This document shows, in pieces, positions 1 through 5,434 of a DNA stretch of 7,014 bases (positions are counted from its first letter, which is position 1; every line of letters starts with the position of its first letter). This DNA comes from an uncultured Blautia sp. Lineage in GTDB: Bacteria > Bacillota > Clostridia > Lachnospirales > Lachnospiraceae. The translations under genes and the position numbers were made by a program. The notes beneath the pieces are model-generated. The model searched no databases and was not told the origin of the DNA. It worked only from the letters and a program-made list of their open reading frames with translations. The stretch spans positions 1 through 7,014 of the forward strand of contig USDN01000098.1 in NCBI GenBank assembly GCA_900553515.1, written 5' to 3'.

Positions 1-10
1 ATGTGTCTCA

Positions 11-30
11 CTGTTTAGTTATCAAGGTTC
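11..30 (-). promoter_or_regulatory. rRNA-operon leader, boxA-like element
   Basis: Read on the minus strand this stretch is GAACCTTGATAACTAAACAG, which closely resembles the boxA-type antitermination element found in leaders and spacers of Firmicute rRNA operons (typically a CTTTGAAAACT core followed by an A-rich stretch). It lies about 23 bases downstream of the start site predicted for the proximal tandem promoter. In known rrn leaders this element binds Nus factors on the nascent RNA so that the untranslated transcript escapes termination. The 16S gene itself is not in the window, so the assignment rests on this motif plus the promoter array upstream. A leader of another stable RNA, such as a tRNA cluster, remains possible. 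Confidence 0.55.
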
Positions 31-37
31 TTTGTTT

Positions 38-118
38 CTGTCTCTCAGACAGCTCATTTACTTTATCACATCTGTTTTCGTTTGTCAAGAACTTTTTTCA
101 AATTTTTTCAAACTTTTT
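38..118 (-). promoter_or_regulatory. Proximal tandem sigma-A promoter (P1) with phased A-tracts and 5' hairpin
   Basis: On the minus strand a perfect TTGACA -35 box (83-88) is separated by 17 bp from a TAAAGT -10 box (60-65). Upstream of the -35, three A-tracts (complement of 93-98, 103-108 and 114-118) recur every 10 to 11 bp, as expected for an UP element or curved DNA. Transcription would start near 53, and the first RNA bases would form the hairpin CTGTCT-GAG-AGACAG (38-52, six base pairs). Strength, A-tracts and the boxA-like leader just downstream fit an rRNA-type promoter reading left off the window. Confidence 0.75.
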
Positions 119-140
119 CGATGTTTGTTTTTGTAAATCT

Positions 141-224
141 CTGTCTCGCTGACAGCTTGTTTACTTTAACACATTTATTTGTGCTTGTCAACAAGTTTTT
201 TCATTTTTTTTGTTTTTCTTTTTT
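141..224 (-). promoter_or_regulatory. Middle tandem sigma-A promoter (P2), near-duplicate of P1
   Basis: On the minus strand TTGACA (186-191) and TAAAGT (163-168) are separated by 17 bp, the same geometry and -10 sequence as P1, 103 bp away. The -10 is followed, as in P1, by an A-rich stretch, AGCTGTC and a short hairpin (CTGTC/GACAG, 141-155, five base pairs). Four A-tracts lie upstream (complement of 196-201, 204-211, 213-217 and 219-224). The shared downstream sequence suggests that P1 and P2 arose by duplication of a promoter plus start-site module. Confidence 0.75.
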
Positions 225-266
225 AACCAGAAAAACAAGAAATCCGCTCCATTTCGAAGCGGATTT
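225..266 (-). terminator. Rho-independent terminator of the cvpA-like operon
   Basis: On the minus strand, AAATCCGCT (258-266) pairs perfectly with AGCGGATTT (240-248), giving a 9-bp stem with a 9-base loop. The stem is followed by CTTGTTTTTCTGG, a U-rich tail. It lies 40 bp beyond the cvpA-like stop codon and faces the right way to end that transcript. The downstream flank on the plus strand lacks a T-run, so it is not obviously bidirectional. A third promoter lies between the stop codon and this hairpin, so the hairpin would also sit at the extreme 5' end of that promoter's RNA. Confidence 0.7.
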
Positions 267-267
267 A

Positions 268-307
268 AGTATAACACTACAATTCTATTGCGTCAAGTAC
301 TTTTTTT
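268..307 (-). promoter_or_regulatory. Distal sigma-A promoter (P3)
   Basis: On the minus strand TTGACG (291-296) and TATACT (268-273) are separated by 17 bp, with an A-tract (complement of 301-307) just upstream of the -35. The -10 lies 105 bp from that of P2, nearly the same step as between P2 and P1. It is placed after the cvpA-like stop codon and before the terminator hairpin, so it reads leftward away from every gene in the window. It is most simply a third promoter of the operon off the left edge, with initiation inside or next to the first arm of the terminator hairpin. Confidence 0.55.
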
Positions 308-1016
308 AATTTCCGTAAAAAATACTCATAAAGAAATTTACAAAAATATCATATTCGTACAGAACACTAAGAAAAGCATCCTTTTCAATCAATGCCAACC
401 CTTCTTTTCCAATCTGTGTACTGCATAAAACTGTGATCACCAAAAAAGCAATCCATACAAACAAAATCCCTTTTACCAATCCTGTCACCCCTCCGGCAAG
501 CTTATTTGCACTTTTTAAAACAGGAAGTCCCGCAAGAAGATTCAGGATATATGTCCCCATACGCAGTATCACTGACGCCAGAAGATACGATACAAAAAAA
601 GACAAACCATTGACGATCATACGGGCCAGAGATTCCGATACATATTCTGTAAAAGAATCCACAGCCAAATAATGGTAAACCTCTGAATTATTATTTGATT
701 CCAGCCCTTTCCTCAGCAATTCCGGAAGTTCCATATTTTCTATAAACCCATTCTGATCTCCCGTATCATCGGCATTGTGCCCTGTCAGGATCTGCTGGGA
801 TACCACAAAGTTTTCACAGCTTTCCTGTATTTTTGCATACACCGGAGTATTTTCCATAAAAAATTCATTTACATAAGGATTGATCGCCCAGGAAACTGCT
901 ATAGACAGAAACACAAAAAAGAATGACACAACCTCTCTGATAAATCCCCGTTTGTATCCTTTTGCAGCTGTCAATACCAAGATCACAATAACCACCACGC
1001 CTAACCAAGTCACCAT
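306..1016 (-). CDS. cvpA: CvpA-family integral membrane protein
   Basis: This 236-residue protein has the CvpA/colicin V production family layout. A first hydrophobic helix (residues about 4-18) is followed by the charged turn GYKRGF (20-25) and a second helix (27-45). A central polar region (50-130) follows, probably outside the membrane, and then two further helices (about 134-157 and 178-200). The PVLKSANKLAGGVTGLVKG stretch (165-183) before the last helix is typical of the family. CvpA proteins are envelope proteins of poorly defined biochemical role. The ATG at 1014-1016 has a GAGGAG Shine-Dalgarno that overlaps the stop codon of the DUF5711-like gene upstream, with only 13 bp between the genes, so the two are co-transcribed and probably translationally linked. 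A strong terminator follows 40 bp downstream. The family call is by recognisable pattern; the function is not known. Confidence 0.82.
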   Translation of the reverse strand: MVTWLGVVVIVILVLTAAKGYKRGFIREVVSFFFVFLSIAVSWAINPYVNEFFMENTPVYAKIQESCENFVVSQQILTGHNADDTGDQNGFIENMELPELLRKGLESNNNSEVYHYLAVDSFTEYVSESLARMIVNGLSFFVSYLLASVILRMGTYILNLLAGLPVLKSANKLAGGVTGLVKGILFVWIAFLVITVLCSTQIGKEGLALIEKDAFLSVLYEYDIFVNFFMSIFYGN

Positions 1017-1029
1017 CCTGCCACACTCC

Positions 1030-2265
1030 TCAGCTCAGCTTGATCACCCTGACTCCACTGTCCATTACCAGCAGATAACGATTCCAGCCAATCTTTATAA
1101 AATTGTTAATACTGCCGTCTACAGTACCTGTATACTTTGTGGTTCCTCTGCTGTTCATCACACAGATCTGAGAATCATTGTAGAGCAAAATACTTCCTCC
1201 GCTCATTTTAATGGTGGTATACGGTATATTAAACTTTTTTTCAAATCGGAGACTTCCGTCCGGAGAATATACTTTCATGGTATATTTCTTATCTTTATCT
1301 CCATTCTTAAATACCATTCCTATAGTCTCATCATCACAAAAAGTACTGACGATCTCTTTATCAACTTTTTCAGTTACAGCCTCTTTTGGTATCTGCCGCC
1401 CTTTATATAATGTAAAACCATCCTCACGAAGCGCCAATGAACTGTCTGCATCCAGATATTCAATTTCCGGGATCACTACGCCTTCATATGTATAGCCACT
1501 GACAATTCTGTCCGGTTCATTCTGACCTACATCTCCAAAGTTATAAAATGCAACATAACTTGTAGTATCGCTGCCATCTACAAACTGATAAGTTACCATC
1601 ATGATCTCACCATCATCTGACACTGCAACATCCATAGGATATCCCGGATCTTCTACATGAGTCTGATTTTCTGCGATCAGACTTCCATCTGAAGCATAAT
1701 AATTGATCCATGTAGAATCTCCTCCATCCAGGATTGCTGCAACCAATCCGTTTGCCGATATCCTTGCTTTTACAATACTATAAGAGGTCGTCACACTTCC
1801 CGACTCCCCCTCTTTGTTAAATATCTTCAGCGCTGTGCCATCCACATCTGCGATCACCGCCCAGTCCCCGTTGATATCTGCTACGGGATTCTGCATTTCA
1901 TAAAGCGAACTCCAATAGGCACTCATTTCATTATTAACAAGAGAAGCTCCATCCGGACTGTATCTCAGGATTCTGCCGGACATAAATTCATACTGATTAG
2001 AAACAACATCTTCCTGTTCATGAGTCTGTATGGTTTTATAACTGCGATAGCTTCTTTTTTCTATAAAAATCAGCAGCGCTGCTGCCGCCGCAACAATCGC
2101 GGCAGCAGTAATGACTGTTTTTCGCATTACCGCATGCCGATGTCTGGACAACTGCTGCTGATAATCTTCTCCATTTCTGCCGGAGGCCCGGGCAGCTTTT
2201 TCATTTTGAGCTTGTATTCTGGCCCTCTTCCGTTTCTTTAGAAATTTTTTAAATACGTTTGACAT
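1030..2265 (-). CDS. DUF5711-like membrane-anchored beta-propeller-type protein
   Basis: This 411-residue protein begins with a strongly basic cytoplasmic segment rich in Lys and Arg (residues 5-49). A single Ala/Ile-rich membrane helix (about 49-68) follows, and the remaining 340 or so residues would lie outside the cell. The outer part is built of short beta-strand repeats with turns such as SPDG (103-106, 334-337), SDDGE (216-220) and ASDGS (191-195), which is how WD40/PQQ-like propeller blades look. I recall such proteins next to CvpA in Lachnospiraceae annotated as DUF5711; that name is from memory, not a search. No catalytic motif is visible. The start is supported by a purine-rich AAAGGTAAGG seven bases before the ATG. 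It is the first gene of a two-gene unit with cvpA, driven by the promoter at 2348-2376. Ligand and function are unknown. Confidence 0.75.
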   Translation of the reverse strand: MSNVFKKFLKKRKRARIQAQNEKAARASGRNGEDYQQQLSRHRHAVMRKTVITAAAIVAAAAALLIFIEKRSYRSYKTIQTHEQEDVVSNQYEFMSGRILRYSPDGASLVNNEMSAYWSSLYEMQNPVADINGDWAVIADVDGTALKIFNKEGESGSVTTSYSIVKARISANGLVAAILDGGDSTWINYYASDGSLIAENQTHVEDPGYPMDVAVSDDGEIMMVTYQFVDGSDTTSYVAFYNFGDVGQNEPDRIVSGYTYEGVVIPEIEYLDADSSLALREDGFTLYKGRQIPKEAVTEKVDKEIVSTFCDDETIGMVFKNGDKDKKYTMKVYSPDGSLRFEKKFNIPYTTIKMSGGSILLYNDSQICVMNSRGTTKYTGTVDGSINNFIKIGWNRYLLVMDSGVRVIKLS

Positions 2266-2303
2266 AATAAACCTTACCTTTCGGATACCGTCATCAACTC
2301 ACC

Positions 2304-2338
2304 GAAAACGGGCGCAGATCTGATCCCCGTCCATTTTC
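2304..2338 (-). other. Hairpin in the 5' leader of the DUF5711-like gene
   Basis: On the minus strand GAAAA-tgg-ACGGG pairs with CCCGTTTTC (arms 2326-2338 and 2304-2312), leaving a loop that itself holds the palindrome CAGATCTG (2315-2322). The hairpin begins within a few bases of the start site predicted for the promoter at 2348-2376. It could stabilise the 5' end of the mRNA, attenuate it, or act as a weak terminator for the LysM gene. The TTTTC after the stem is a poor U-tract, so termination is the least certain reading. Confidence 0.4.
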
Positions 2339-2347
2339 TGATATGTT

Positions 2348-2376
2348 ATTATAGCAAATATCTTAAGGCAATACAA
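2348..2376 (-). promoter_or_regulatory. Extended -10 promoter for the DUF5711-like/cvpA unit
   Basis: On the minus strand a consensus TATAAT (2348-2353) is preceded by TGC, giving an extended -10, and a TTGTAT -35 (2371-2376) stands 17 bp upstream. The -35 lies inside the last codons of the LysM gene. The predicted start is near 2341, which leaves a leader of about 75 bases. The promoter lets the DUF5711-like and CvpA genes be expressed independently of the LysM gene. Confidence 0.7.
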
Positions 2377-3784
2377 TTATTTGTCCAGGATAAATGATCT
2401 CATCCGCAGTGATTCCATTTAATCTGCATATTTCCTCAACCGCCTCCATATTTCCATAGTTCTGTATACTGATCTGATACAGCGTATCCCCAGGACGGAT
2501 GATATAAGATCTGGCGCCTCCGGAAGTTTCTTCCGATTTACCCTCCAATACATTTTGCTGCTCCCGTACCCTTCTCTCTGCTTTTCTTATATCAGACTCC
2601 TGTTTATATATAGATTCCGAATTTTTTTCCTGTTCCTCACTTGCCAAATCTGTCTCTTTCTCGATTTTCTCCTGTCGATCCCCCTGTTCCTTCGGTTCAT
2701 CATCCGCACTCCCCATTTTCTGACTGCCCGATTCCAGCTCATCTTTTTTCTGTTCTTCTTCCTTCTGGCTGGTGCTTTTTTGTCTCTCATCCTCTCCATC
2801 GGTATCTTTCCGTTTTCTGTTTTCCTGTATCTTTTCTTCCATTTTGTTTTTTTCTTGTCCGACTGCTTTTTCTTCTTTTTTGACTTCCTCTTCTTTGTCT
2901 GCCGCCTCATCGGTTGCCGCCTCCGTTTTTTCGGCTTCAAGCACTGCTGATACTGTCTCTGTCCTGGAATCTACAGCCTGAATTGACTGATAATCCTGAT
3001 AAAATTTCAATCCTGCCACCGATACCGCTAAAACCAGACAGGCAGTTGCTGCATATGAAAAAACAGAGGTTCTTTCTTCCAGTTCCTCCGTTCCTTTTTC
3101 TTCAATGTTATTCTTCTTTTTCTGTATGATCTTTCGGAAAGCTTTGACTGCTTCATCCGGAACTTCTTCCTGACGTTGTTCTCTGTCTGTTTTTTTCTCA
3201 AGCATATATGCCTGCATCTGCGGATTTTTTTCATAGTAGAGATAATATCCGCTTTGTTTTACCAGAAAATTATTTTCATATCTGAAAAAAGCCTCTTCTC
3301 TTTCTGCCGGATCCATCAGCATCAGTACCTTATCTCCCCCTCCAAAGTTCTTTAAATGAGTCCTCTGGAAAATTTCTGAAGCCTCCAGAGACAATCCTCT
3401 CTCTGAAAAAAACCACCCTACGATCTCCTGTCCCTCAAAATACGTTTCCATCTCCTGGTGAATTTTCTGCCAGATCTGATCTGTAAATTCAATATGCTCC
3501 CGGGACAGTTCTTCTGTATCCGCGGACAATGCACCTTTTATAAATACATAGGCAGCTCCTGAATCCCACTTTGTTTCTCCTGCCAAAACTGCCAGACAGC
3601 TTTTTTCTCCTCCGTCTTCTTCTGCTCCTGCGTATCTTCCCAAAAAAGTATACACATAATCCTCCATATAGATTCGGCAGTCTCCTTTGATCAATCCTAT
3701 CTGACGTATATTTTTTGGCACAGAAAATATGCCTTCATTACCTTTCGCCTCCTGTTTTTCATCTTTATAGATGACTTCTATCAT
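2363..3784 (-). CDS. Single-pass membrane protein: MPN-like N-terminal domain, acidic/basic linker, C-terminal LysM
   Basis: This 473-residue protein has three parts. Residues 1-200 form a globular cytoplasmic domain with no signal peptide. A membrane helix lies at about 241-261. A Lys/Glu-rich, low-complexity linker (about 275-425) leads to a LysM domain at 427-473 that starts YIIRPGDTLYQIS and ends YPGQIIVLP, so the C-terminus should bind peptidoglycan or a spore-cortex glycan outside the membrane. In the N-terminal domain, LAVLAGE (64-70), IVGWFFSERG (121-130) and DKVLMLMDP (151-159) follow the order and spacing of JAB1/MPN domains, which read VGWYHSHPG and later a VDP strand. Here both zinc-binding histidines and the aspartate are replaced, so any MPN-like domain is non-catalytic. 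That fold call is inference. The ATG has a good AAGGGG Shine-Dalgarno. The gene is divergent from yyaC and followed by the DUF5711-like and cvpA genes, which suggests an envelope or sporulation role. The exact function is unknown. Confidence 0.8.
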   Translation of the reverse strand: MIEVIYKDEKQEAKGNEGIFSVPKNIRQIGLIKGDCRIYMEDYVYTFLGRYAGAEEDGGEKSCLAVLAGETKWDSGAAYVFIKGALSADTEELSREHIEFTDQIWQKIHQEMETYFEGQEIVGWFFSERGLSLEASEIFQRTHLKNFGGGDKVLMLMDPAEREEAFFRYENNFLVKQSGYYLYYEKNPQMQAYMLEKKTDREQRQEEVPDEAVKAFRKIIQKKKNNIEEKGTEELEERTSVFSYAATACLVLAVSVAGLKFYQDYQSIQAVDSRTETVSAVLEAEKTEAATDEAADKEEEVKKEEKAVGQEKNKMEEKIQENRKRKDTDGEDERQKSTSQKEEEQKKDELESGSQKMGSADDEPKEQGDRQEKIEKETDLASEEQEKNSESIYKQESDIRKAERRVREQQNVLEGKSEETSGGARSYIIRPGDTLYQISIQNYGNMEAVEEICRLNGITADEIIYPGQIIVLP

Positions 3785-3792
3785 TTTATATC

Positions 3793-3804
3793 ACCCCTTC
3801 GGGT
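3793..3804 (-). promoter_or_regulatory. Small hairpin enclosing the LysM gene's Shine-Dalgarno
   Basis: On the minus strand this is ACCC-GAAG-GGGT, a perfect 4-bp stem with a four-base loop. The second arm and loop contain the AAGGGG ribosome-binding site of the LysM gene, nine bases ahead of its ATG. Such a structure could lower or tune initiation. A stem this short may also be chance. Confidence 0.35.
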
Positions 3805-3885
3805 ACAAGGATATCATATAGAAAATGCAGATTTTATCGTATTGTAAGAGAGCTTTATGATAATTTAACGACATATTCTGCAAAG

Positions 3886-3916
3886 TGCATATTTTCTCTT
3901 TTCAAAGGATAAAATA
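3886..3916 (+). promoter_or_regulatory. Forespore sigma-F/sigma-G-type promoter for yyaC
   Basis: TGCATA (3886-3891) matches the -35 of forespore sigma factors (GYATA, often preceded by T). After exactly 15 bp comes GGATAAAATA (3907-3916), which fits the Bacillus subtilis sigma-F -10 pattern GGnnAnAnT. The predicted start near 3922 is about 24 bases ahead of the yyaC ATG. Bacillus yyaC is, to my recollection, a sigma-F-regulon gene, which fits. The element could also be served by sigma-G, whose consensus overlaps. No good sigma-A promoter is visible for this gene. Confidence 0.6.
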
Positions 3917-3934
3917 AATCAGGACAAACAGCAC

Positions 3935-3939
3935 AGGAG
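3935..3939 (+). promoter_or_regulatory. yyaC: Shine-Dalgarno that selects the second ATG of yyaC
   Basis: AGGAG directly abuts the in-frame ATG at 3940 with no spacer, which is too close for initiation there. The next in-frame ATG, at 3946, has a 6-base spacer and is therefore the likely start. The first two codons of the longer frame (Met-Pro) are then untranslated. Confidence 0.7.
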
Positions 3940-3945
3940 ATGCCT

Positions 3946-4512
3946 ATGACCTTTTATATTGACACAAAAAAAACCGGCTCCGCCGGAAAGATCTCATGGT
4001 TCCTAAAAAAATGCATCCTCAATCATTCAGCCAGCTGGAGTGAGCTGGTTTTCCTCTGCATTGGAACAGACCGGCTTACCGGAGACTGCCTGGGACCTTA
4101 TGTTGGACAGCAGCTTACCCGGCGGCTTCCTGGAAAATTCCATATATACGGAACTTTATCTCATCCTGTCCATGCACTGAATCTCTGCGATACAAGCAAT
4201 CACATCATCAAACGCCATCCTCAGGCTCTGGTGGTCGCTATAGATGCCTCTTTGGGACAAAAAAAGCACCTGGGCTATGTAACCATTGGAAATGGTGCAC
4301 TTTACCCAGGTGCTGCCGTCCAAAAGGAGCTTCCTCCTGTTGGAGATATTCATATTACAGGAATCGTAAATACTGCCGGGATGATGGAACAGCTTACTCT
4401 GCAGACAACACGGCTATCCACCGTGATCAGTCTGGCAGACAAGATCACAGAAGGGATCCTGGCTGCAGTCCCGCATTCAACTCAAAAATCCTGTTTTATA
4501 CAAAAGCTTTGA
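3946..4512 (+). CDS. yyaC: YyaC-family spore protease homologue (germination-protease fold)
   Basis: This 188-residue protein, counted from the second ATG, has the recognisable YyaC/DUF1256 pattern: FLCIGTDRLTGDCLGPYVG (36-54), GTLSHPVHALNL (69-80), VAIDASLG (97-104) and LPPVGDIHITGIVN (129-142). The family shares the fold of the germination protease GPR, which degrades small acid-soluble spore proteins. Two aspartates here, D47 in TGDCLGP and D100 in IDASLG, sit in the contexts of the two GPR active-site aspartates. No signal peptide or membrane helix is present, so it should act inside the forespore. It stands alone on the plus strand, divergent from the LysM gene, behind a sigma-F-type promoter. 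Its last 17 bases overlap the end of the convergent transketolase gene. Whether YyaC itself is a protease is not established; the family call is firm. Confidence 0.92.
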   Translation: MTFYIDTKKTGSAGKISWFLKKCILNHSASWSELVFLCIGTDRLTGDCLGPYVGQQLTRRLPGKFHIYGTLSHPVHALNLCDTSNHIIKRHPQALVVAIDASLGQKKHLGYVTIGNGALYPGAAVQKELPPVGDIHITGIVNTAGMMEQLTLQTTRLSTVISLADKITEGILAAVPHSTQKSCFIQKL

Positions 4513-5434
4513 TCTGTTTGTAGATACCTTCTCCATCCAGACCATATTTTTCCAGAAGAGCCACTGCCGGACCGGACTCACCAAACACATCGTTGACACC
4601 AATACGTTTTACCGGTACCGGAGCCTTCTCAGCCAGACATTCGCAGACTGCACCGCCAAGACCGCCAATAATAGAATGTTCCTCTACTGTAACAACCTTA
4701 CCGGTTTCTTTTGCCGCTGCCACGATCAGATCCTCATCAAGCGGTTTGATGGTATGGATATTGATAACTTTAGCCTCGATTCCGTCTGCTGCAAGCTTTT
4801 CAGCAGCTTCCAGAGATGCTGCTACACAAAGTCCGTTTGCAACGATTGTAAGGTCTTTTCCTTCACGAAGGACAATACCTTTGCCAAGTTCAAACTTATA
4901 ATCCGGTCTGTCATTGATCACCGGAACAGCAAGACGTCCAAAACGCATATATACAGGTCCTACATGCTCATAAGCAGCCTTTACCATAGCCTTTGCCTCG
5001 ATATCATCAGAAGGAGAGGCAACAACTACACCCGGAATACTTCTCATCAGGGCAAAATCCTCACAGCACTGATGGGTAGCGCCATCCTCACCTACGGAAA
5101 TTCCGCCGTGAGTAGCACCGATCTTTACATTCAGTTTTGGATATGCCACAGAGTTACGTACCTGTTCAAAAGCACGGCCTGCTGCAAACATAGCAAAAGT
5201 GCTCACAAAAGGAACCTTGCCTGTTGTAGCAAGTCCTGCACCGATTCCTACCATATTACACTCTGCGATACCACAGTCGATATGACGTTCCGGGAATTCT
5301 TTTTTGAACATTCCTGTCTGGGTAGCTGCAGCAAGGTCAGCGTCCAGAACAACAAGATCCTCATGCTCTTTTCCAAGTTCTACCAGAGCCTCGCCATAGC
5401 TGGCTCTTGTTGCAATTTTCTTTACATCTGACAT
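4496..5434 (-). CDS. tkt: Transketolase, C-terminal subunit (pyrimidine-binding + C-terminal domains)
   Basis: This 312-residue protein is the second half of a split transketolase, which moves two-carbon ketol units between sugar phosphates in the non-oxidative pentose phosphate pathway. Residues about 5-170 are the pyrimidine-binding domain. It includes GIAECNMVGIGAG (55-67), in which E58 is the glutamate that activates thiamine diphosphate, FVSTFAMFAAGRAFEQVR (76-93), and the GGISVGEDGATHQ loop (110-122). Residues about 185-312 are the C-terminal transketolase domain, with TIKPLDEDLI (228-237), VVTVEEHSIIGGLG (247-260) and FGESGP (284-289). The ATG overlaps the end of the N-terminal subunit gene by 13 bp in another frame, with an AGGTG Shine-Dalgarno inside that gene, so 1:1 coupled translation is likely. 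It lacks the diphosphate-binding half, which is the upstream gene. It has no visible terminator before the convergent yyaC. Confidence 0.95.
   Translation of the reverse strand: MSDVKKIATRASYGEALVELGKEHEDLVVLDADLAAATQTGMFKKEFPERHIDCGIAECNMVGIGAGLATTGKVPFVSTFAMFAAGRAFEQVRNSVAYPKLNVKIGATHGGISVGEDGATHQCCEDFALMRSIPGVVVASPSDDIEAKAMVKAAYEHVGPVYMRFGRLAVPVINDRPDYKFELGKGIVLREGKDLTIVANGLCVAASLEAAEKLAADGIEAKVINIHTIKPLDEDLIVAAAKETGKVVTVEEHSIIGGLGGAVCECLAEKAPVPVKRIGVNDVFGESGPAVALLEKYGLDGEGIYKQIKAFV

Noticed and set aside
82..309. Plus-strand open frame of 75 codons over the promoter array
   Set aside because: It is Phe/Leu-rich because it translates T-tracts that are A-tracts of minus-strand promoters. 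It has no Shine-Dalgarno and no protein-like pattern.
2587..2940. Minus-strand frame of 117 codons, extremely Lys/Arg-rich
   Set aside because: It is a shifted frame of the Glu/Lys-rich linker of the LysM gene; its composition follows from the purine-rich coding strand.
2555..2950. Plus-strand frame of 131 codons, very hydrophobic, resembling a membrane protein
   Set aside because: It is the antisense of the charged linker: GAA/AAG codons read backwards give Phe, Leu and Ser. No ribosome-binding site or promoter is present.
3852..3878. Possible sigma-E promoter for the LysM gene (minus strand GAATATG, then CATAAAGC)
   Set aside because: The spacer is only about 12 bp and the -10 lacks the final T of the consensus. 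A sigma-A reading of the same stretch (TTGCAG with TCATAA) is equally weak, so no promoter was assigned.
4676..5431. Plus-strand frame of 251 codons opposite the transketolase C-terminal subunit
   Set aside because: It is Cys/Ser-rich antisense of a clearly conserved gene, with no Shine-Dalgarno and no recognisable motifs.
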